Shown one piece after another: positions 31,874 through 44,020 of a stretch of DNA of 46,417 nt (within the stretch, counting starts at the first letter, position 1; the number at the start of each line of letters is the position of its first letter). The stretch spans positions 1-46,417 of the forward strand of contig JAJYTF010000035.1 of assembly GCA_021793155.1 (NCBI GenBank), in the 5' to 3' direction. The notes under the pieces were generated by a model. It was not told where the DNA came from and ran no database searches. It worked only from the letters and a program-made list of their open reading frames with translations. This stretch comes from Pseudomonadota bacterium. GTDB lineage: Bacteria; Pseudomonadota; Alphaproteobacteria; Rhodospirillales; Magnetospirillaceae. The translations under genes were made by a program, and so were the position numbers.

Positions 31874-33061
31874 GTGAGACGCATCGTCCTGACCCTGTGC
31901 GCGGCCGAAGGCCTGACCCTGATCGGCGTCTTCGCCTTTCCGGCGCTGATGCCGACGTTCCGGGTTGCCTGGGGCCTCAGCAATGCCGAGGCGGGCTGGA
32001 TCGCCGGCATCTATTTCCTTGGCTATGCCTTGGCCGTCCCCGTCTTGACCAGCCTGACCGACCGGATCGATGCCAAGCTGGTGTTCATGGCGGGGACCGC
32101 CGTCTGCACACTGGCCACGGGGGGCTTCGCCCTGGCCGCTCAGGGCCTCGTGTCGGCCATGGCGCTGCGTTTCCTGGGGGGCGTCGGATTGGCCGGCGTC
32201 TACATGCCGGGGCTGAAAGCGCTGGTGGATCGGGTCAGCGGGCCGGGCCAGGCTCGCGCCATCGCCTTATACACGGCCAGTTTCAGCCTCGGCACCATGC
32301 TCTCCTTCATGGTGGTCGGCGAGGCCGCCGCCCGCCTGGGTTGGCACTGGGCTTTCGCCTTGGCGGCCATTGCCTCGCTGGCTGCTTTGGTCATGGCGGC
32401 GGGGCTGGCCCCGGTGGCCTCCCGGACCGACCGGCCAGCCGGGAGCCTGCTGGACTTCCGCCCGGTCCTGCGCAACCGCGCGGCCATGGGCTATATCCTG
32501 GGCTACACTTGCCACATGTGGGAGCTGTTCACGTTTCGCTCTTGGGTAGTGGCCTTTCTTGCGTTCGTGCAAGGCCGGGCCGCGTCCGCGCCCGGCTGGT
32601 CCCCGACTTCGGTGGCTACCGTGTCGGCGCTGGTCGCCATGGCGGCCAGCCTGGGCGGGGCCGATCTCGCCCTCCGATTCGATCGGCGGCGGGTCTGCTC
32701 GCTCTCCATGCTGGTGTCGGGAGGGACAGCTCTGCTGTTCGGTTTCGCCGCGCTGTTGCCTTATTGGGTGGCGGCGGTGGCGGCGGTGGTGTATAGCGGG
32801 CTTATCCAAATAGATTCCGCAGCGCTCACTACCGGTGCCATGATGGAAGCCAAGGAAGGCCGGCAAGGCGCCACGGTCGCCCTGCATTCGCTGGTCGGAT
32901 TCTCGGCGGCCTTCTTCGGCCCGCTTACCCAGGGAGCAGTCCTGGATTTCGCTGGCGGCGGCGGATCGGCCTGGTCCTGGGGCATTGCCTTCGCCACCAC
33001 CGGCATCATCGCACTGCTCGGGCCCCTGGCTTTGCGGAAAGGGCGAGTTCCCAGCCAGTAG
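31874..33061 (+). CDS. MFS transporter
   Basis: The 395-residue protein reads as about twelve hydrophobic segments with the MFS loop motif LTDRIDAKLVFMAG near residue 55 and GLKALVDRVSGPGQARAIALYTASFSLG near 115. It starts with GTG 9 bases after lpdA, so it is probably cotranscribed, although its role in that operon is unclear. No substrate can be given. A SSAxxTGAMMEAKEGRQGATVALHSLVGFSAAFFGP-type region near residue 320 suggests a drug or small-metabolite exporter group, but this is weak. Confidence 0.88.
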   Translation: MRRIVLTLCAAEGLTLIGVFAFPALMPTFRVAWGLSNAEAGWIAGIYFLGYALAVPVLTSLTDRIDAKLVFMAGTAVCTLATGGFALAAQGLVSAMALRFLGGVGLAGVYMPGLKALVDRVSGPGQARAIALYTASFSLGTMLSFMVVGEAAARLGWHWAFALAAIASLAALVMAAGLAPVASRTDRPAGSLLDFRPVLRNRAAMGYILGYTCHMWELFTFRSWVVAFLAFVQGRAASAPGWSPTSVATVSALVAMAASLGGADLALRFDRRRVCSLSMLVSGGTALLFGFAALLPYWVAAVAAVVYSGLIQIDSAALTTGAMMEAKEGRQGATVALHSLVGFSAAFFGPLTQGAVLDFAGGGGSAWSWGIAFATTGIIALLGPLALRKGRVPSQ

Positions 33062-33138
33062 GCGATCATCCGCTCGCTCCTTCCAACGGTACGGCAAGGA
33101 TCATCTATGCTGTGGCCCTTATTCGGGAGGGCCGGCCA

Positions 33139-33606
33139 ATGCGCTTCATCCGTCTGCTCAGCGTTTGCCTCGTGGCTTCATCCATCAGCGGTTGCGCTGA
33201 CTTCTACTATGACGTGATCGGCCGCGGCGCATGGCCGCACGAGGACGATTCGCTTTACTCCCGCCTGGGTGGCGAGAGCGGCGTCAACACCCTGGTTAAT
33301 GGATGGCTTGACACCGCCGCCGCCGACCCCCGTATTGGCACCCGCTTTGCCGGTGTCGACATGGCGCAGTTCAAGGCAGTTCTTACTCAATGGTTATGCG
33401 TCCAGGCTGCCGGTCCCTGCGTTTACACCGGCCCAGGCATGATCGACGCCCATACCGGCCTCGCCATCAGCGACACGGATTTCGACGCTTTCATCGACGA
33501 CCTGAAGACCAATCTCAACGCCAACAGGGTGCCAACCGACGAGCAGAAGGAACTGCTGGCCCTGCTGGCCGCCAAGCGTGGCGCCGTCATAGCCGTCGAA
33601 GGGTGA
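33139..33606 (+). CDS. Lipoprotein with group 1 truncated haemoglobin domain
   Basis: The 155-residue product starts with a lipoprotein signal (MRFIRLLSVCLVASSISGC, lipobox SISGC near residue 19), followed by a truncated-globin domain: SLYSRLGGESGVNTLVNGWLDTAAADPRIGTRFAG (helices A-E), and YTGPGMIDAHTGLAISDTDFDAFIDDL with the candidate proximal His in AHTGL. Such globins bind O2 or NO; membrane attachment in the periplasm is inferred. The ATG at 33139 has GGGAGG upstream; an earlier frame adds no family sequence. It faces the TraT-like gene tail to tail. Confidence 0.85.
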   Translation: MRFIRLLSVCLVASSISGCADFYYDVIGRGAWPHEDDSLYSRLGGESGVNTLVNGWLDTAAADPRIGTRFAGVDMAQFKAVLTQWLCVQAAGPCVYTGPGMIDAHTGLAISDTDFDAFIDDLKTNLNANRVPTDEQKELLALLAAKRGAVIAVEG

Positions 33607-33622
33607 GACGTGGGCGACCGAC

Positions 33623-34459
33623 CTATTCAAACAGATTGCTGAGCGTCGAGGTCAGTTTAGCGGCCAGCATCGGCGCCGCATCCTCGAATTTGAGATTCAT
33701 CTGGTCGGCGTAGGCCACTTGGCGGATCTGGTACTGCTTGAAATCCGCTTCTTCCTCGACCTGCTGAACCTTCACCTTGGCATTGGCCGTAATACTGCCA
33801 TTGGCGCTGTTTGCCTGCGGCGAAGCGCCGACGCGCGTTCCGGTAGACACCGTTTCCGCCGAAACTTTGGCTTGGCCGGCGCCTGTCCGCGTCGACTGGT
33901 GGACCTTGCCGCCTTTCAGTGGCCGTTCCGACAGCTGGATGTCGACGACCACCGAATAGGTGAAGTCTTTGATCAGCTGGTTGGCGGCGAACGCCGCCAG
34001 GCCGCCAACCAGGGCGCCGCCCGCGGTGCCGTAAGGGTTGCCCCCGGTGGTGACGTTACCGGCGGTGGCACCGACCGCGGCTCCCAGGATGGGGTCGCCA
34101 TAGCGGGCGGCCAGGAGGTTCGCCTTATCCTTTTGTTCGATCTCACCGGCCTGCAGGACGTTGACCCGCAGCATGTAGTGCGCGGCGTCGGGATCCTGCA
34201 CCACCTGATAGCCACGCGCAGTCACCGCCTGGGCCAGTCCGGCCCGCAGGTCCAGCTCCGGATGGTCCGAGGTATTGCGGGCGCTGACATAGATCGTCTT
34301 GGCCGCCGGCGGCACCGGATCAAGAAACACGGTCTCGCTCATATGCGTCTGCACGTCGAGTTTGCTGTGGTTGAATGCCGTATCGGCCGCCGCGCAGGCT
34401 GCCAGCAGGGCGGTAGCCGAAGCCGCGAAGGCGATTTTTGCAAGGCCGTTTGCCAACAT
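33623..34459 (-). CDS. TraT-like complement-resistance outer-membrane lipoprotein
   Basis: The 278-residue protein has a lipoprotein signal (LLAAC near residue 21) and matches TraT along its length: LDVQTHMSETVFLDPVPPA, YVSARNTSDHPELDL, VTARGYQVVQDPDAAHYMLRVNVL, a glycine-rich GAAVGATAG and ALVGGLAAFAANQLIKD membrane-associated segment, DFTYSVVVDIQLSER and a QVAYADQMNLKFEDA end. TraT of F-like plasmids blocks mating-pair formation and complement. No other conjugation gene is nearby, so this is a chromosomal homologue of unknown role. The ATG at 34459 has AAGGA 6 bases upstream. Confidence 0.85.
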   Translation of the reverse strand: MLANGLAKIAFAASATALLAACAAADTAFNHSKLDVQTHMSETVFLDPVPPAAKTIYVSARNTSDHPELDLRAGLAQAVTARGYQVVQDPDAAHYMLRVNVLQAGEIEQKDKANLLAARYGDPILGAAVGATAGNVTTGGNPYGTAGGALVGGLAAFAANQLIKDFTYSVVVDIQLSERPLKGGKVHQSTRTGAGQAKVSAETVSTGTRVGASPQANSANGSITANAKVKVQQVEEEADFKQYQIRQVAYADQMNLKFEDAAPMLAAKLTSTLSNLFE

Positions 34460-34581
34460 TCTCAATCCTTCCGAAATGCCAGGTCGGGGATGTCCGGGGG
34501 CGCGGCGCGCGCTTGCCCGTGGGTATCATGCGCCATATGGTAGAACATGCTCTCGGAAATGGCCAATATGAAAGTGCCAAA

Positions 34582-34869
34582 ATGGAGACGTCTGTTAGAG
34601 TGAAGTTTCCTATATGGCGCCGCACTGTTCCCGTTATCGCCGCCCTGGCGGCGTCGCCGGCCCTGGCTTCAGAGTGCCGGTTTGCCGATTCCGAGCTCTT
34701 CGCCCATGAGATCCGGTGCACCGATGGCCGGTACACCGACCAGGCCTATCATGTCACTCGAATTGTTGACGGACAGACCAGCATCCGTTTCTCTTCGGCA
34801 ACAGGAGGCCAAGAGCAGGAATGGGTGATTTCGCCCCCGACCAATTGCTCGATCGGCCCAAGGAAATGA
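34582..34869 (+). CDS. Small exported protein of unknown function
   Basis: From ATG 34582 the frame gives 95 residues with a basic start (VRVKFPIWRRTV), a hydrophobic run (PVIAALAASPALAS) and an ALAS cleavage site near residue 29. The mature part has three cysteines, ECRF, EIRCTDG and PPTNCSIG, and QTSIRFSSATGGQEQEWV. I do not recognise it. The start lacks a good ribosome-binding site, so the beginning is uncertain; earlier starts in frame exist. It ends one base before the convergent xerC stop. It is the only candidate gene in the gap between the TraT-like gene and xerC. Confidence 0.45.
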   Translation: METSVRVKFPIWRRTVPVIAALAASPALASECRFADSELFAHEIRCTDGRYTDQAYHVTRIVDGQTSIRFSSATGGQEQEWVISPPTNCSIGPRK

Positions 34870-35817
34870 TCAGCGCCTGGCTCGGGGATGGCTGCCGCGA
34901 TAGACAGCGGTCAGCTTTTCGGCATCCACTTCGGTATATCGCTGGGTGGTGCTGAGGGAGGCGTGTCCCAACAATTCCTGGATGGTGCGCAGATCGCCGC
35001 CAGCTGCCAGCAGGTGGGTGGCAAAGCTGTGACGCAGGGCGTGAGGCGTCGCCGTCTCGGGCAAGCCGAGCAAGGGGCGCAGGCGCCGCATCTGGCGCTG
35101 CACCACCCCTGGGTTCAGCCGCTTGCCGCGCGCCCCGACGAACAGCGGGGTGGCGGCGTCGCCGTGGTGCGGGCACTGGGCGAGATAGGTTTCCACCGCC
35201 TCGACCACCACGGGCAACAGCGGCACCAGCCGCTGCTTGCGTCCCTTGCCGGTGATCACCATCGCATTGCCTTTTGGCGCCTGCCCGCGATCAAGCGCGA
35301 GCGCCTCGCCGATGCGCAGGCCGCAGCCGTAGAGCAGAGTGAAGAGCGCCGTGTCGCGGGCGGCCATCCAAGGCTCCCGCTGCAATTCGGCGGCGGCGGC
35401 GATGGCCTCCAGCGCCTCGTCGGCGGCCAGCGGCTTGGGGACCGGGCGCGGTGGCCGGGGGGCGCGCACCGCTTTCAGCGCCGGGTTGTGGGCCAGGCCG
35501 TTGCGGTCCAGGTAGCGAAAGAAGCTGCGCAGTGACGACATGGCGCGTGCCATCGAGGTGCGTCCCAGGCCCGCCGTCGCCCGGCTGGCCAGGAAGCTGC
35601 GGAAGTCGGCCGGCTTTAGTGTCCCGAGGTCGGCCAGGCGGGGTTCCTGGCCGAGATGCTGCGCAAGAAAGGCGAGGAAAGCCGCGAGATCGCGGCTGTA
35701 GCCGTCAAGCGTATGGGCCGAGGCGCGCCGTTCCTCGGCCAGCCAGGCTCGCCAGGCGGCCACCGCGGCCTGAAGGCCGCCGTCGCCGAGGAACGGGATC
35801 AGGCCGCCGGCCACCAC
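34870..35817 (-). CDS. xerC: Tyrosine recombinase XerC
   Basis: The 315-residue recombinase has the SAM-like N-terminal DNA-binding domain (AWLAEERRASAHTLDGYSRDLAAFLAF) and a catalytic domain with the full set of residues: Arg in CGLRIGEAL, Lys in GKGRKQRLVP, His-x-x-Arg in HALRHSFATHLL, His in LGHASLSTTQ and nucleophile Tyr in TQRYTEVD. With XerD it resolves chromosome dimers at dif. It starts with GTG and overlaps the end of the DUF484 gene by 19 bases, the usual DUF484-xerC pairing. Confidence 0.94.
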   Translation of the reverse strand: MVAGGLIPFLGDGGLQAAVAAWRAWLAEERRASAHTLDGYSRDLAAFLAFLAQHLGQEPRLADLGTLKPADFRSFLASRATAGLGRTSMARAMSSLRSFFRYLDRNGLAHNPALKAVRAPRPPRPVPKPLAADEALEAIAAAAELQREPWMAARDTALFTLLYGCGLRIGEALALDRGQAPKGNAMVITGKGRKQRLVPLLPVVVEAVETYLAQCPHHGDAATPLFVGARGKRLNPGVVQRQMRRLRPLLGLPETATPHALRHSFATHLLAAGGDLRTIQELLGHASLSTTQRYTEVDAEKLTAVYRGSHPRARR

Positions 35818-36503
35818 CGCCTGATGCAGTCTTCCATCACCCTGGCGAGAAAGGCCAGCAGCTCGGTCCCCTGGCTGGAGTGGAAGGCCCGCTCGTTGCG
35901 CGAGCCGAGGGCCAACAGCCCTGGAGCAAAATCCTTGGGGTCGAGACGAACCAGGGCGAACGAGCTGACCAGGCCGGCTCCGTCGCCGAAGATGATCGGA
36001 TCGCCGGCGGCCGAGGCCCGCAGCATCACGTCGCTCAGCCCCATCACCTGGTCCAGGACACCATCAGGCAGGGCTCGCACGCCGGGCATCAGGAAGGCCG
36101 CCCGGCCACCCGTCTCGAAGCCGATGGTCGCCAGGTCGACGTCCAGCAAGGCGGGAAAATCCTCGGCGATGACGCGGATCAGGCCGCTGATGCCGCCCGC
36201 GTCGAGCACGGCGAGGGCTGCCTCGTGGGTCCGGGTCTGGGTCGACATGTTGCTGCGCGAGGTGGTGATCAGGTGCTCGGCGCAGCCGCGCATCTGATCC
36301 AGTTCGTCGTGCAGGCGGCCGATCATATACTGTTGCAGGTCGACCAGCGGCCCGGCCTGGAATCGCGAGGGGGGAACCAGCTTGGTCACCAGTTCGGGGT
36401 GCCGGACGAGAAAATCGGGGTGGGCGCGCAGATGAGCGACGACCTGTTCTTCGGAAGCCGGGACGGGCGTTTGGGACTTGGCGGACTCGGACTTGCGGGC
36501 CAT
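35799..36503 (-). CDS. DUF484 family protein
   Basis: The 234-residue cytosolic protein matches DUF484: VVAHLRAHPDFLVRHPELVTKLVPPSRF near residue 22, a GAF-like middle with helix QQYMIGRLHDELDQM, GFETGG and SALVRLDPK-like strands, and FLARVMEDCIRRWWP at the end. The family is often found directly upstream of xerC, as here, but has no proven role. The ATG at 36503 has GGAGG 7 bases before it and lies two bases after the stop of the transaldolase remnant. Confidence 0.9.
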   Translation of the reverse strand: MARKSESAKSQTPVPASEEQVVAHLRAHPDFLVRHPELVTKLVPPSRFQAGPLVDLQQYMIGRLHDELDQMRGCAEHLITTSRSNMSTQTRTHEAALAVLDAGGISGLIRVIAEDFPALLDVDLATIGFETGGRAAFLMPGVRALPDGVLDQVMGLSDVMLRASAAGDPIIFGDGAGLVSSFALVRLDPKDFAPGLLALGSRNERAFHSSQGTELLAFLARVMEDCIRRWWPAA

Positions 36504-36505
36504 GA

Positions 36506-36667
36506 TCAGGCCTCCAAAATACGTTGACCGGTTTTCTGCCAGTCCCAGAGGAATGCGGCAAGCCCCTTGTCGGTCAAAGAGGGGCTGGTGGTCATGCCGC
36601 CGAGCGGGCCGGTGGCGGGGAGGTCGCGGATTTCGGCAATGTCGGCAGTGTCGATGAAGAATTTCAT
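36506..36667 (-). pseudogene. Transaldolase/fructose-6-phosphate aldolase remnant with internal deletion
   Basis: A 53-residue frame joins the family start MKFFIDTADIAEIRDL and GGMTTSPSL (normally GVTTNPSL, about residue 30) directly to LTDKGLAAFLWDWQKTGQRI, which is the family C-terminus (normally near residue 195-215). The central part with the Schiff-base lysine and substrate loops is absent, about 165 residues by comparison with full-length TalC-like proteins. The frame is open, so the loss was in frame. It lies between priA (divergent) and the DUF484 gene, a place where an intact copy would be expected. Catalysis is impossible; a residual small protein cannot be excluded. Confidence 0.85.
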
Positions 36668-36716
36668 TCTGGCCAAACCGGTGCCTGGGGATGCAATCCG
36701 GGCTAGAGTGTAGACG

Positions 36717-38936
36717 ATGCTCTTCACCGGTGCCAATTCCCAACCTGCACCCGATCCCGCCTACCTGACGGGTGATCGGGTGTCCGTCCTTCTGCCGCTG
36801 CCGCTGGCCGGCGCCTATGATTATGTCGTCGGCGAAGGCCAGCGCTTGGCGCCGGGCGATTTCGTCCGCGTGCCGCTGGCCAATCGCTACGCCGTCGGCG
36901 TGGTCTGGGGGGCGGGCGCCGGCGATGTTGCCCATGAGAAATGCCGGGCGGTCGTCCGGCGCCTCTCCGTCCCGCCGATGCCCGACGCTTTGCGACGCCT
37001 GGTCGACTGGGTGGCGGCCTATACCCTGGCGGCGCCGGGCGCCGTGCTGAAGATGGCGATGAGCGTTCCGACGGCGCTGGAGCCTCCGCCTCCGCCTCCG
37101 CTAGGCTATGTCGTCGCCGACCCGCTACCCGATGTGAAAATGACTGCGACCAGGCAGAGGGTGCTGGAGATGGCGTGTCCCTTGGCCAGCCATCCCCTGG
37201 CCGCTGCAGAACTGGCTCGCCGGGCGGGCGTCGGCGTCGGCGTCGTCAAGGGGCTGGCGGACGCTGGTGCGTTGACTGCGGTGCCTCTCATCCGCCCCCC
37301 TGCCGATGTCCCCGATTGCCGACGCGCCGGGCCTTCGCTTTCGGGTGAGCAGGCAACGGCGGCGGATGCGTTGCGCCGGCGGGTCGGCGACGGCTTTTCG
37401 GTGACGTTGCTGGAAGGCGTGACCGGGTCGGGCAAGACCGAGGTCTATTTTGAGGCCGTCGCCCGTGCTCTTGAGCAGGGGCGCCAGGTGCTGGTGCTGC
37501 TCCCGGAGATCGCCCTTTCCGCCCAGTGGCTCGACCGTTTTCGCCGCCGCTTCGGCGGTGCGCCGGCCCAGTGGCATTCCGAATTGGGCGACGCTGCCCG
37601 CCGCGAAGGCTGGCGGGCGGTGGCGGACGGCACCGCCCGGGTGGTGGTCGGCGCCCGCTCGGCCCTGTTCCTGCCCTATCCGGAGCTTGGCCTGATCGTC
37701 GTCGACGAAGAGCACGACGCCTCCTACAAGCAGGAAGAAGGCGTGATCTACCACGCCCGCGACATGGCAGTGGTGCGGGCGCGGCTGGGCGGCATACCGA
37801 TCATCCTGGCCTCGGCGACGCCGTCGCTGGAAAGCCAGGCGAACGTACTGGCCGGGCGTTACGCCCGGCTGCACTTGCCCAACCGGCACGGCGGCGCGCT
37901 CATGCCCAGCATCGAACTGGTGGATCTGCGCCGTCATCCCCTGCCGCGCCAATCCTGGCTTTCGGCGCCCCTGATCGAGGCGGTGGAGAAGACCCTGGCG
38001 GCTGGCGAGCAGGCGCTGCTGTTTCTCAATCGCCGCGGCTATGCGCCGCTCACCCTGTGCCGCGCCTGCGGCTACCGGCTGCAGTGCCCCCACTGCAGCG
38101 CCTGGCTGGTCGAGCACCGGTCCATGGGGAAACTGCAGTGCCATCACTGCGGCTATCTCTCACTCCTGCCCGAGACCTGCCCGAACTGTCAGGCGGAGGA
38201 CCGGTTCGCGCCCTGCGGTCCGGGAGTCGAGCGGCTGGGTGAGGAGGCCTCAGCCCGCTTTCCCGGCGCCCGCATGGCAATCATGGCCAGCGATACGTTG
38301 ACCGGCCCGCGTGCCGCGGCCGAACTGGTCGAGCGCATGGCGCGGCGCGAGATCGACCTCCTGATCGGCACCCAGGTGGTGGCCAAGGGGCACCATTTTC
38401 CTCTGCTGACGCTGGTCGGCGTGGTCGACGGCGACCTGGGCCTGGCTGGCGGCGACCTCAGGGCCGCCGAGCGGACCTTCCAACTCCTGTCGCAGGTTGC
38501 CGGCCGCGCCGGCCGGGCGGCCCATCCGGGACGGGTGCTGCTGCAGACCTGCCAGCCCGACGCGGGGGTGATGGCGGCCTTGGCTTCGGGCGACGCCGAA
38601 CGTTTCTACGCGGCCGAGGCCGAGGACCGACGTGCCGCCGGCATGCCGCCCTTCGGCAAGCTGGCCGCGCTGATCGTATCGGGCCCGGACGCGGCGGCGG
38701 TGGATGCCGTGGCGAACGAACTGGCGCGACTGGCCCCGCGCGAGCCGGATGTGGAGGTATTGGGGCCGGCGCCGGCGCCCCTCGCCCTGCTGCGCGGGCG
38801 GCACCGTCGCCGCCTGCTTCTCAAGGCGGTGCGCCGCGTTCCGGTACAGACCGTGCTTCGCCATTGGTTAGGCCGAATGCGCCTGCCGGCCGGGGTTCGT
38901 ATCCAAGTGGACATAGACCCATATTCCTTCGTCTAG
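36717..38936 (+). CDS. priA: Primosomal replication restart helicase PriA
   Basis: The 739-residue protein restarts stalled replication forks. The 3'-DNA-binding domain (about 20-110, [16 protein letters not shown]) and winged helix precede the helicase core: [22 protein letters not shown] (Walker A, near 222), [13 protein letters not shown] near 325 and SATPSLES near 363. The zinc-binding cysteines are [22 protein letters not shown] and CPNC near 445-485; motif [19 protein letters not shown] is near 590. It is divergent from the transaldolase remnant. Confidence 0.96.
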   Translation: MLFTGANSQPAPDPAYLTGDRVSVLLPLPLAGAYDYVVGEGQRLAPGDFVRVPLANRYAVGVVWGAGAGDVAHEKCRAVVRRLSVPPMPDALRRLVDWVAAYTLAAPGAVLKMAMSVPTALEPPPPPPLGYVVADPLPDVKMTATRQRVLEMACPLASHPLAAAELARRAGVGVGVVKGLADAGALTAVPLIRPPADVPDCRRAGPSLSGEQATAADALRRRVGDGFSVTLLEGVTGSGKTEVYFEAVARALEQGRQVLVLLPEIALSAQWLDRFRRRFGGAPAQWHSELGDAARREGWRAVADGTARVVVGARSALFLPYPELGLIVVDEEHDASYKQEEGVIYHARDMAVVRARLGGIPIILASATPSLESQANVLAGRYARLHLPNRHGGALMPSIELVDLRRHPLPRQSWLSAPLIEAVEKTLAAGEQALLFLNRRGYAPLTLCRACGYRLQCPHCSAWLVEHRSMGKLQCHHCGYLSLLPETCPNCQAEDRFAPCGPGVERLGEEASARFPGARMAIMASDTLTGPRAAAELVERMARREIDLLIGTQVVAKGHHFPLLTLVGVVDGDLGLAGGDLRAAERTFQLLSQVAGRAGRAAHPGRVLLQTCQPDAGVMAALASGDAERFYAAEAEDRRAAGMPPFGKLAALIVSGPDAAAVDAVANELARLAPREPDVEVLGPAPAPLALLRGRHRRRLLLKAVRRVPVQTVLRHWLGRMRLPAGVRIQVDIDPYSFV

Positions 38937-38975
38937 AAACGCCGATTTTGGCGGCTCCTTCGTCAGTGAGTCGGC

Positions 38976-39004
38976 TTGCAAGCAATCACTCGATATGCTA
39001 GTTA
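38976..39004 (+). promoter_or_regulatory. Candidate promoter of atpHAGDC
   Basis: TTGCAA (38976-38981) and TAGTTA (38999-39004) are 17 bases apart in the 180-base gap between priA and atpH. The match to the sigma-70 consensus is only moderate; the rest of the gap shows no gene. Confidence 0.3.
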
Positions 39005-39116
39005 ACCCACGCGCTGTGGGGGGCCCAAGGCCTGCCAGTGCCAGATTTGTAAGTAATATCAATATCTTTTTCTCCGCCTCGACGGTTCGTTGCGGCCTTC
39101 AACGGGGACTGTCCAA

Positions 39117-39670
39117 GTGTCATCTGAAGCCACTGGCGCGATCGCCGAACGTTATTCCGCTGCTCTCTTCGATTTGGCCGAGCAGCGGTCCGCCCTGGAT
39201 TCCGTCGCGGCGGACCTCAAGACCCTCAAAGGTATGATCGCTGAAAGCGACGACTTGCGCCGTCTGCTGCGCAGCCCGGTACTGGCGCGCGCGGAACAGC
39301 AGAAGGCAGTTTCCGCCCTGGCCCAAAAGTCCGGGCTGAGCGATCTGACCAAGAATTTCCTCGGACTGGTGGCGAAGAACCGCCGGCTGTTCGCTGTTTC
39401 CGGCATGATCGATGCCTATCTTGCCCGCCTGGCCGCCAAGCGCGGCGAGATCGCGGCGCAAGTGGCCTCGGCCGTGCCGTTGGATGAAACCCAGGTCGGC
39501 GCCATCGGGGCCGCCCTGAAAAAGGTCGTTGGCAGCAACGTTACGCTGGACGTCACCGTCGACCCGGCCCTCCTCGGCGGCCTGGTAGTCAAGGTCGGTT
39601 CACGCATGGTAGACGGCTCGCTCAAGACCAAGCTGCAACACTTACAGATCGCTATGAAAGGGGTCGGGTG

Positions 39671-39671
<1 letters not shown>
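39117..39671 (+). CDS. atpH: ATP synthase F1 delta subunit
   Basis: The 184-residue subunit links F1 to the peripheral stalk. It shows [14 protein letters not shown] near the start, [13 protein letters not shown] near residue 55, [14 protein letters not shown] near 80 and [26 protein letters not shown] near 145. A GTG at 39117, with GGGGA 8 bases upstream, gives the usual length; a TTG nine codons earlier is an alternative. Its stop overlaps the atpA start. No F0 gene is nearby: alphaproteobacteria keep atpIBEF apart. Confidence 0.92.
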
Positions 39672-41200
<1,529 letters not shown>

Positions 41201-41219
41201 AGACGGGAAAGCCTGCCCG

Positions 41220-42107
41220 ATGGCCAGCCTCAAGGACCTCCGGCTAAGGATCAACAGCGTCAAGTCGACGCGTAAGATCACTTCGGCCATGAAAATGGTC
41301 GCGGCGTCAAAATTGCGCCGCGCCCAGACCTCCGCAGAGTCGGCGCGACCCTATGCCGCCCGCATGGAGCGGATGCTCGGTTCGCTGGCCGCCAGCCTGG
41401 CCGGCCAGGCCGGCGCTCCGCGACTGCTGGCCGGAACGGGCAGCGACGATGTCCATCTGATCGTCGTCACCACCTCGGACCGCGGCCTGTGCGGCGGTTT
41501 CAACGGCTCGATCGTCCGTTCGACCCGCAACCTGGTGAACGAGTTGCTGCGCCAGGGCAAGACGGTGAAGCTGATGCTGGTCGGCCGCAAGGGGCGCGAC
41601 CAGTTGAAGCGCGACTTCGGCAAGCTGTTCATCGACAGCTTCGACAACATCGGCCGCAAGGGCGTCACCTTCGCCGAAGCGAACGCCATCGCCAACCGCA
41701 TCACCGGGTTGTTCGAGGAAGGACAGTTCGACGTCTGCACCATCATCTACAACCGGTTCAAGTCGGCCATCTCGCAAGAGGTGACACGCCAGCAACTGGT
41801 GCCGTTCCCGGTGCCCGCCGTCGGTGCGACCGAGGCTGAAGGCGGTGCCAAGGCTCTTTACGAATATGAGCCTTCCGAGGAAGGGATCCTGGCCGAACTG
41901 TTGCCGCGCAATCTGGCCATCCAGGTGTTCCGCGCCCTCTTGGAAAGCAACGCATCGGAACAGGGTGCACGGATGACCGCCATGGACAATGCCACGCGGA
42001 ATGCCGGCGACATGATCAACGGCCTGACCATCCGCTACAACCGCACCCGCCAGGCGCAGATCACCAAGGAACTCATCGAAATCATCTCCGGCGCCGAAGC
42101 GCTGTGA
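41220..42107 (+). CDS. atpG: ATP synthase F1 gamma subunit
   Basis: The 295-residue rotor shaft begins [36 protein letters not shown], the family signature of the N-terminal coiled-coil helix, and ends with [20 protein letters not shown] and [19 protein letters not shown] for the C-terminal coil. The [15 protein letters not shown] stretch near residue 80 is conserved. The gene lies between atpA and atpD, as usual. Confidence 0.98.
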   Translation: MASLKDLRLRINSVKSTRKITSAMKMVAASKLRRAQTSAESARPYAARMERMLGSLAASLAGQAGAPRLLAGTGSDDVHLIVVTTSDRGLCGGFNGSIVRSTRNLVNELLRQGKTVKLMLVGRKGRDQLKRDFGKLFIDSFDNIGRKGVTFAEANAIANRITGLFEEGQFDVCTIIYNRFKSAISQEVTRQQLVPFPVPAVGATEAEGGAKALYEYEPSEEGILAELLPRNLAIQVFRALLESNASEQGARMTAMDNATRNAGDMINGLTIRYNRTRQAQITKELIEIISGAEAL

Positions 42108-42118
42108 CGGTAAATTAG

Positions 42119-43555
<1,437 letters not shown>

Positions 43556-43569
43556 CAGCAAGGTGAATC

Positions 43570-43986
43570 ATGGCTGAAAAGGTCGAATTCGAGCTCGTTT
43601 CACCGGAGCGCCTGCTGATTTCCGAGCCGGTCGAGATGGTCGTCGTGCCCGGTTCTGAAGGTGACTTCGGCGCCTTGCCCCGGCATGCGCCGATGATCAC
43701 CGGCGTCCGCCCTGGGGTTATCGACGTCTACCAGGACGGTAAGGTCAGTGATCGCATTTTCGTCGCGGGCGGTTTCGCCGAAGTGACCGAGACGCGGGTA
43801 ACGGTCCTCGCGGAAGAAGCGCTTAAGGTGTCCGAACTGGCTGCCGATACGGTGGCGCAGCGCCTGCGCTCCGCCGAAGAGGCGGTCCAGGAAGCCGATA
43901 GCGAATCGGCCAGGAACCATGCCGAACGCGCCTTGTTGGTTGCCCGGGCGTTGAAGGCCGCGCTGGAGCAGCGTACCGTTCACTGA
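43570..43986 (+). CDS. atpC: ATP synthase F1 epsilon subunit
   Basis: The 138-residue subunit regulates and couples F1. The beta-sandwich shows FELVSPERLLISEPVEMVVVPGSEGDFGALPRHAPMITGVRPG (residues 5-47) and IFVAGGFAEVTETRVTVLAEEA near 62, followed by a short two-helix C-terminal part ending in RALKAALEQRTVH. It ends the operon, and an intrinsic terminator follows. Confidence 0.96.
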   Translation: MAEKVEFELVSPERLLISEPVEMVVVPGSEGDFGALPRHAPMITGVRPGVIDVYQDGKVSDRIFVAGGFAEVTETRVTVLAEEALKVSELAADTVAQRLRSAEEAVQEADSESARNHAERALLVARALKAALEQRTVH

Positions 43987-44020
43987 GTGGCCCCGGCCCG
44001 AATTGTGTAAGTCTTTCGAC

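Noticed and set aside
33623-34459. TraT-like gene as evidence for an integrated conjugative element
   Set aside because: No tra, relaxase or integrase gene is present nearby and the flanks are core genes.
34870-35817. Tyrosine recombinase as an integrase of a mobile element
   Set aside because: Length, motifs and the pairing with DUF484 fit housekeeping XerC; no attachment sites or element genes adjoin it.
36506-36667. Transaldolase fragment as a simple frameshift error
   Set aside because: The first and last parts are in the same frame and about 165 codons are absent between them, which an indel error cannot produce.
38937-39116. A small gene between priA and atpH
   Set aside because: Only short frames without ribosome-binding sites or similarity are found; the gap is more likely promoter and leader.
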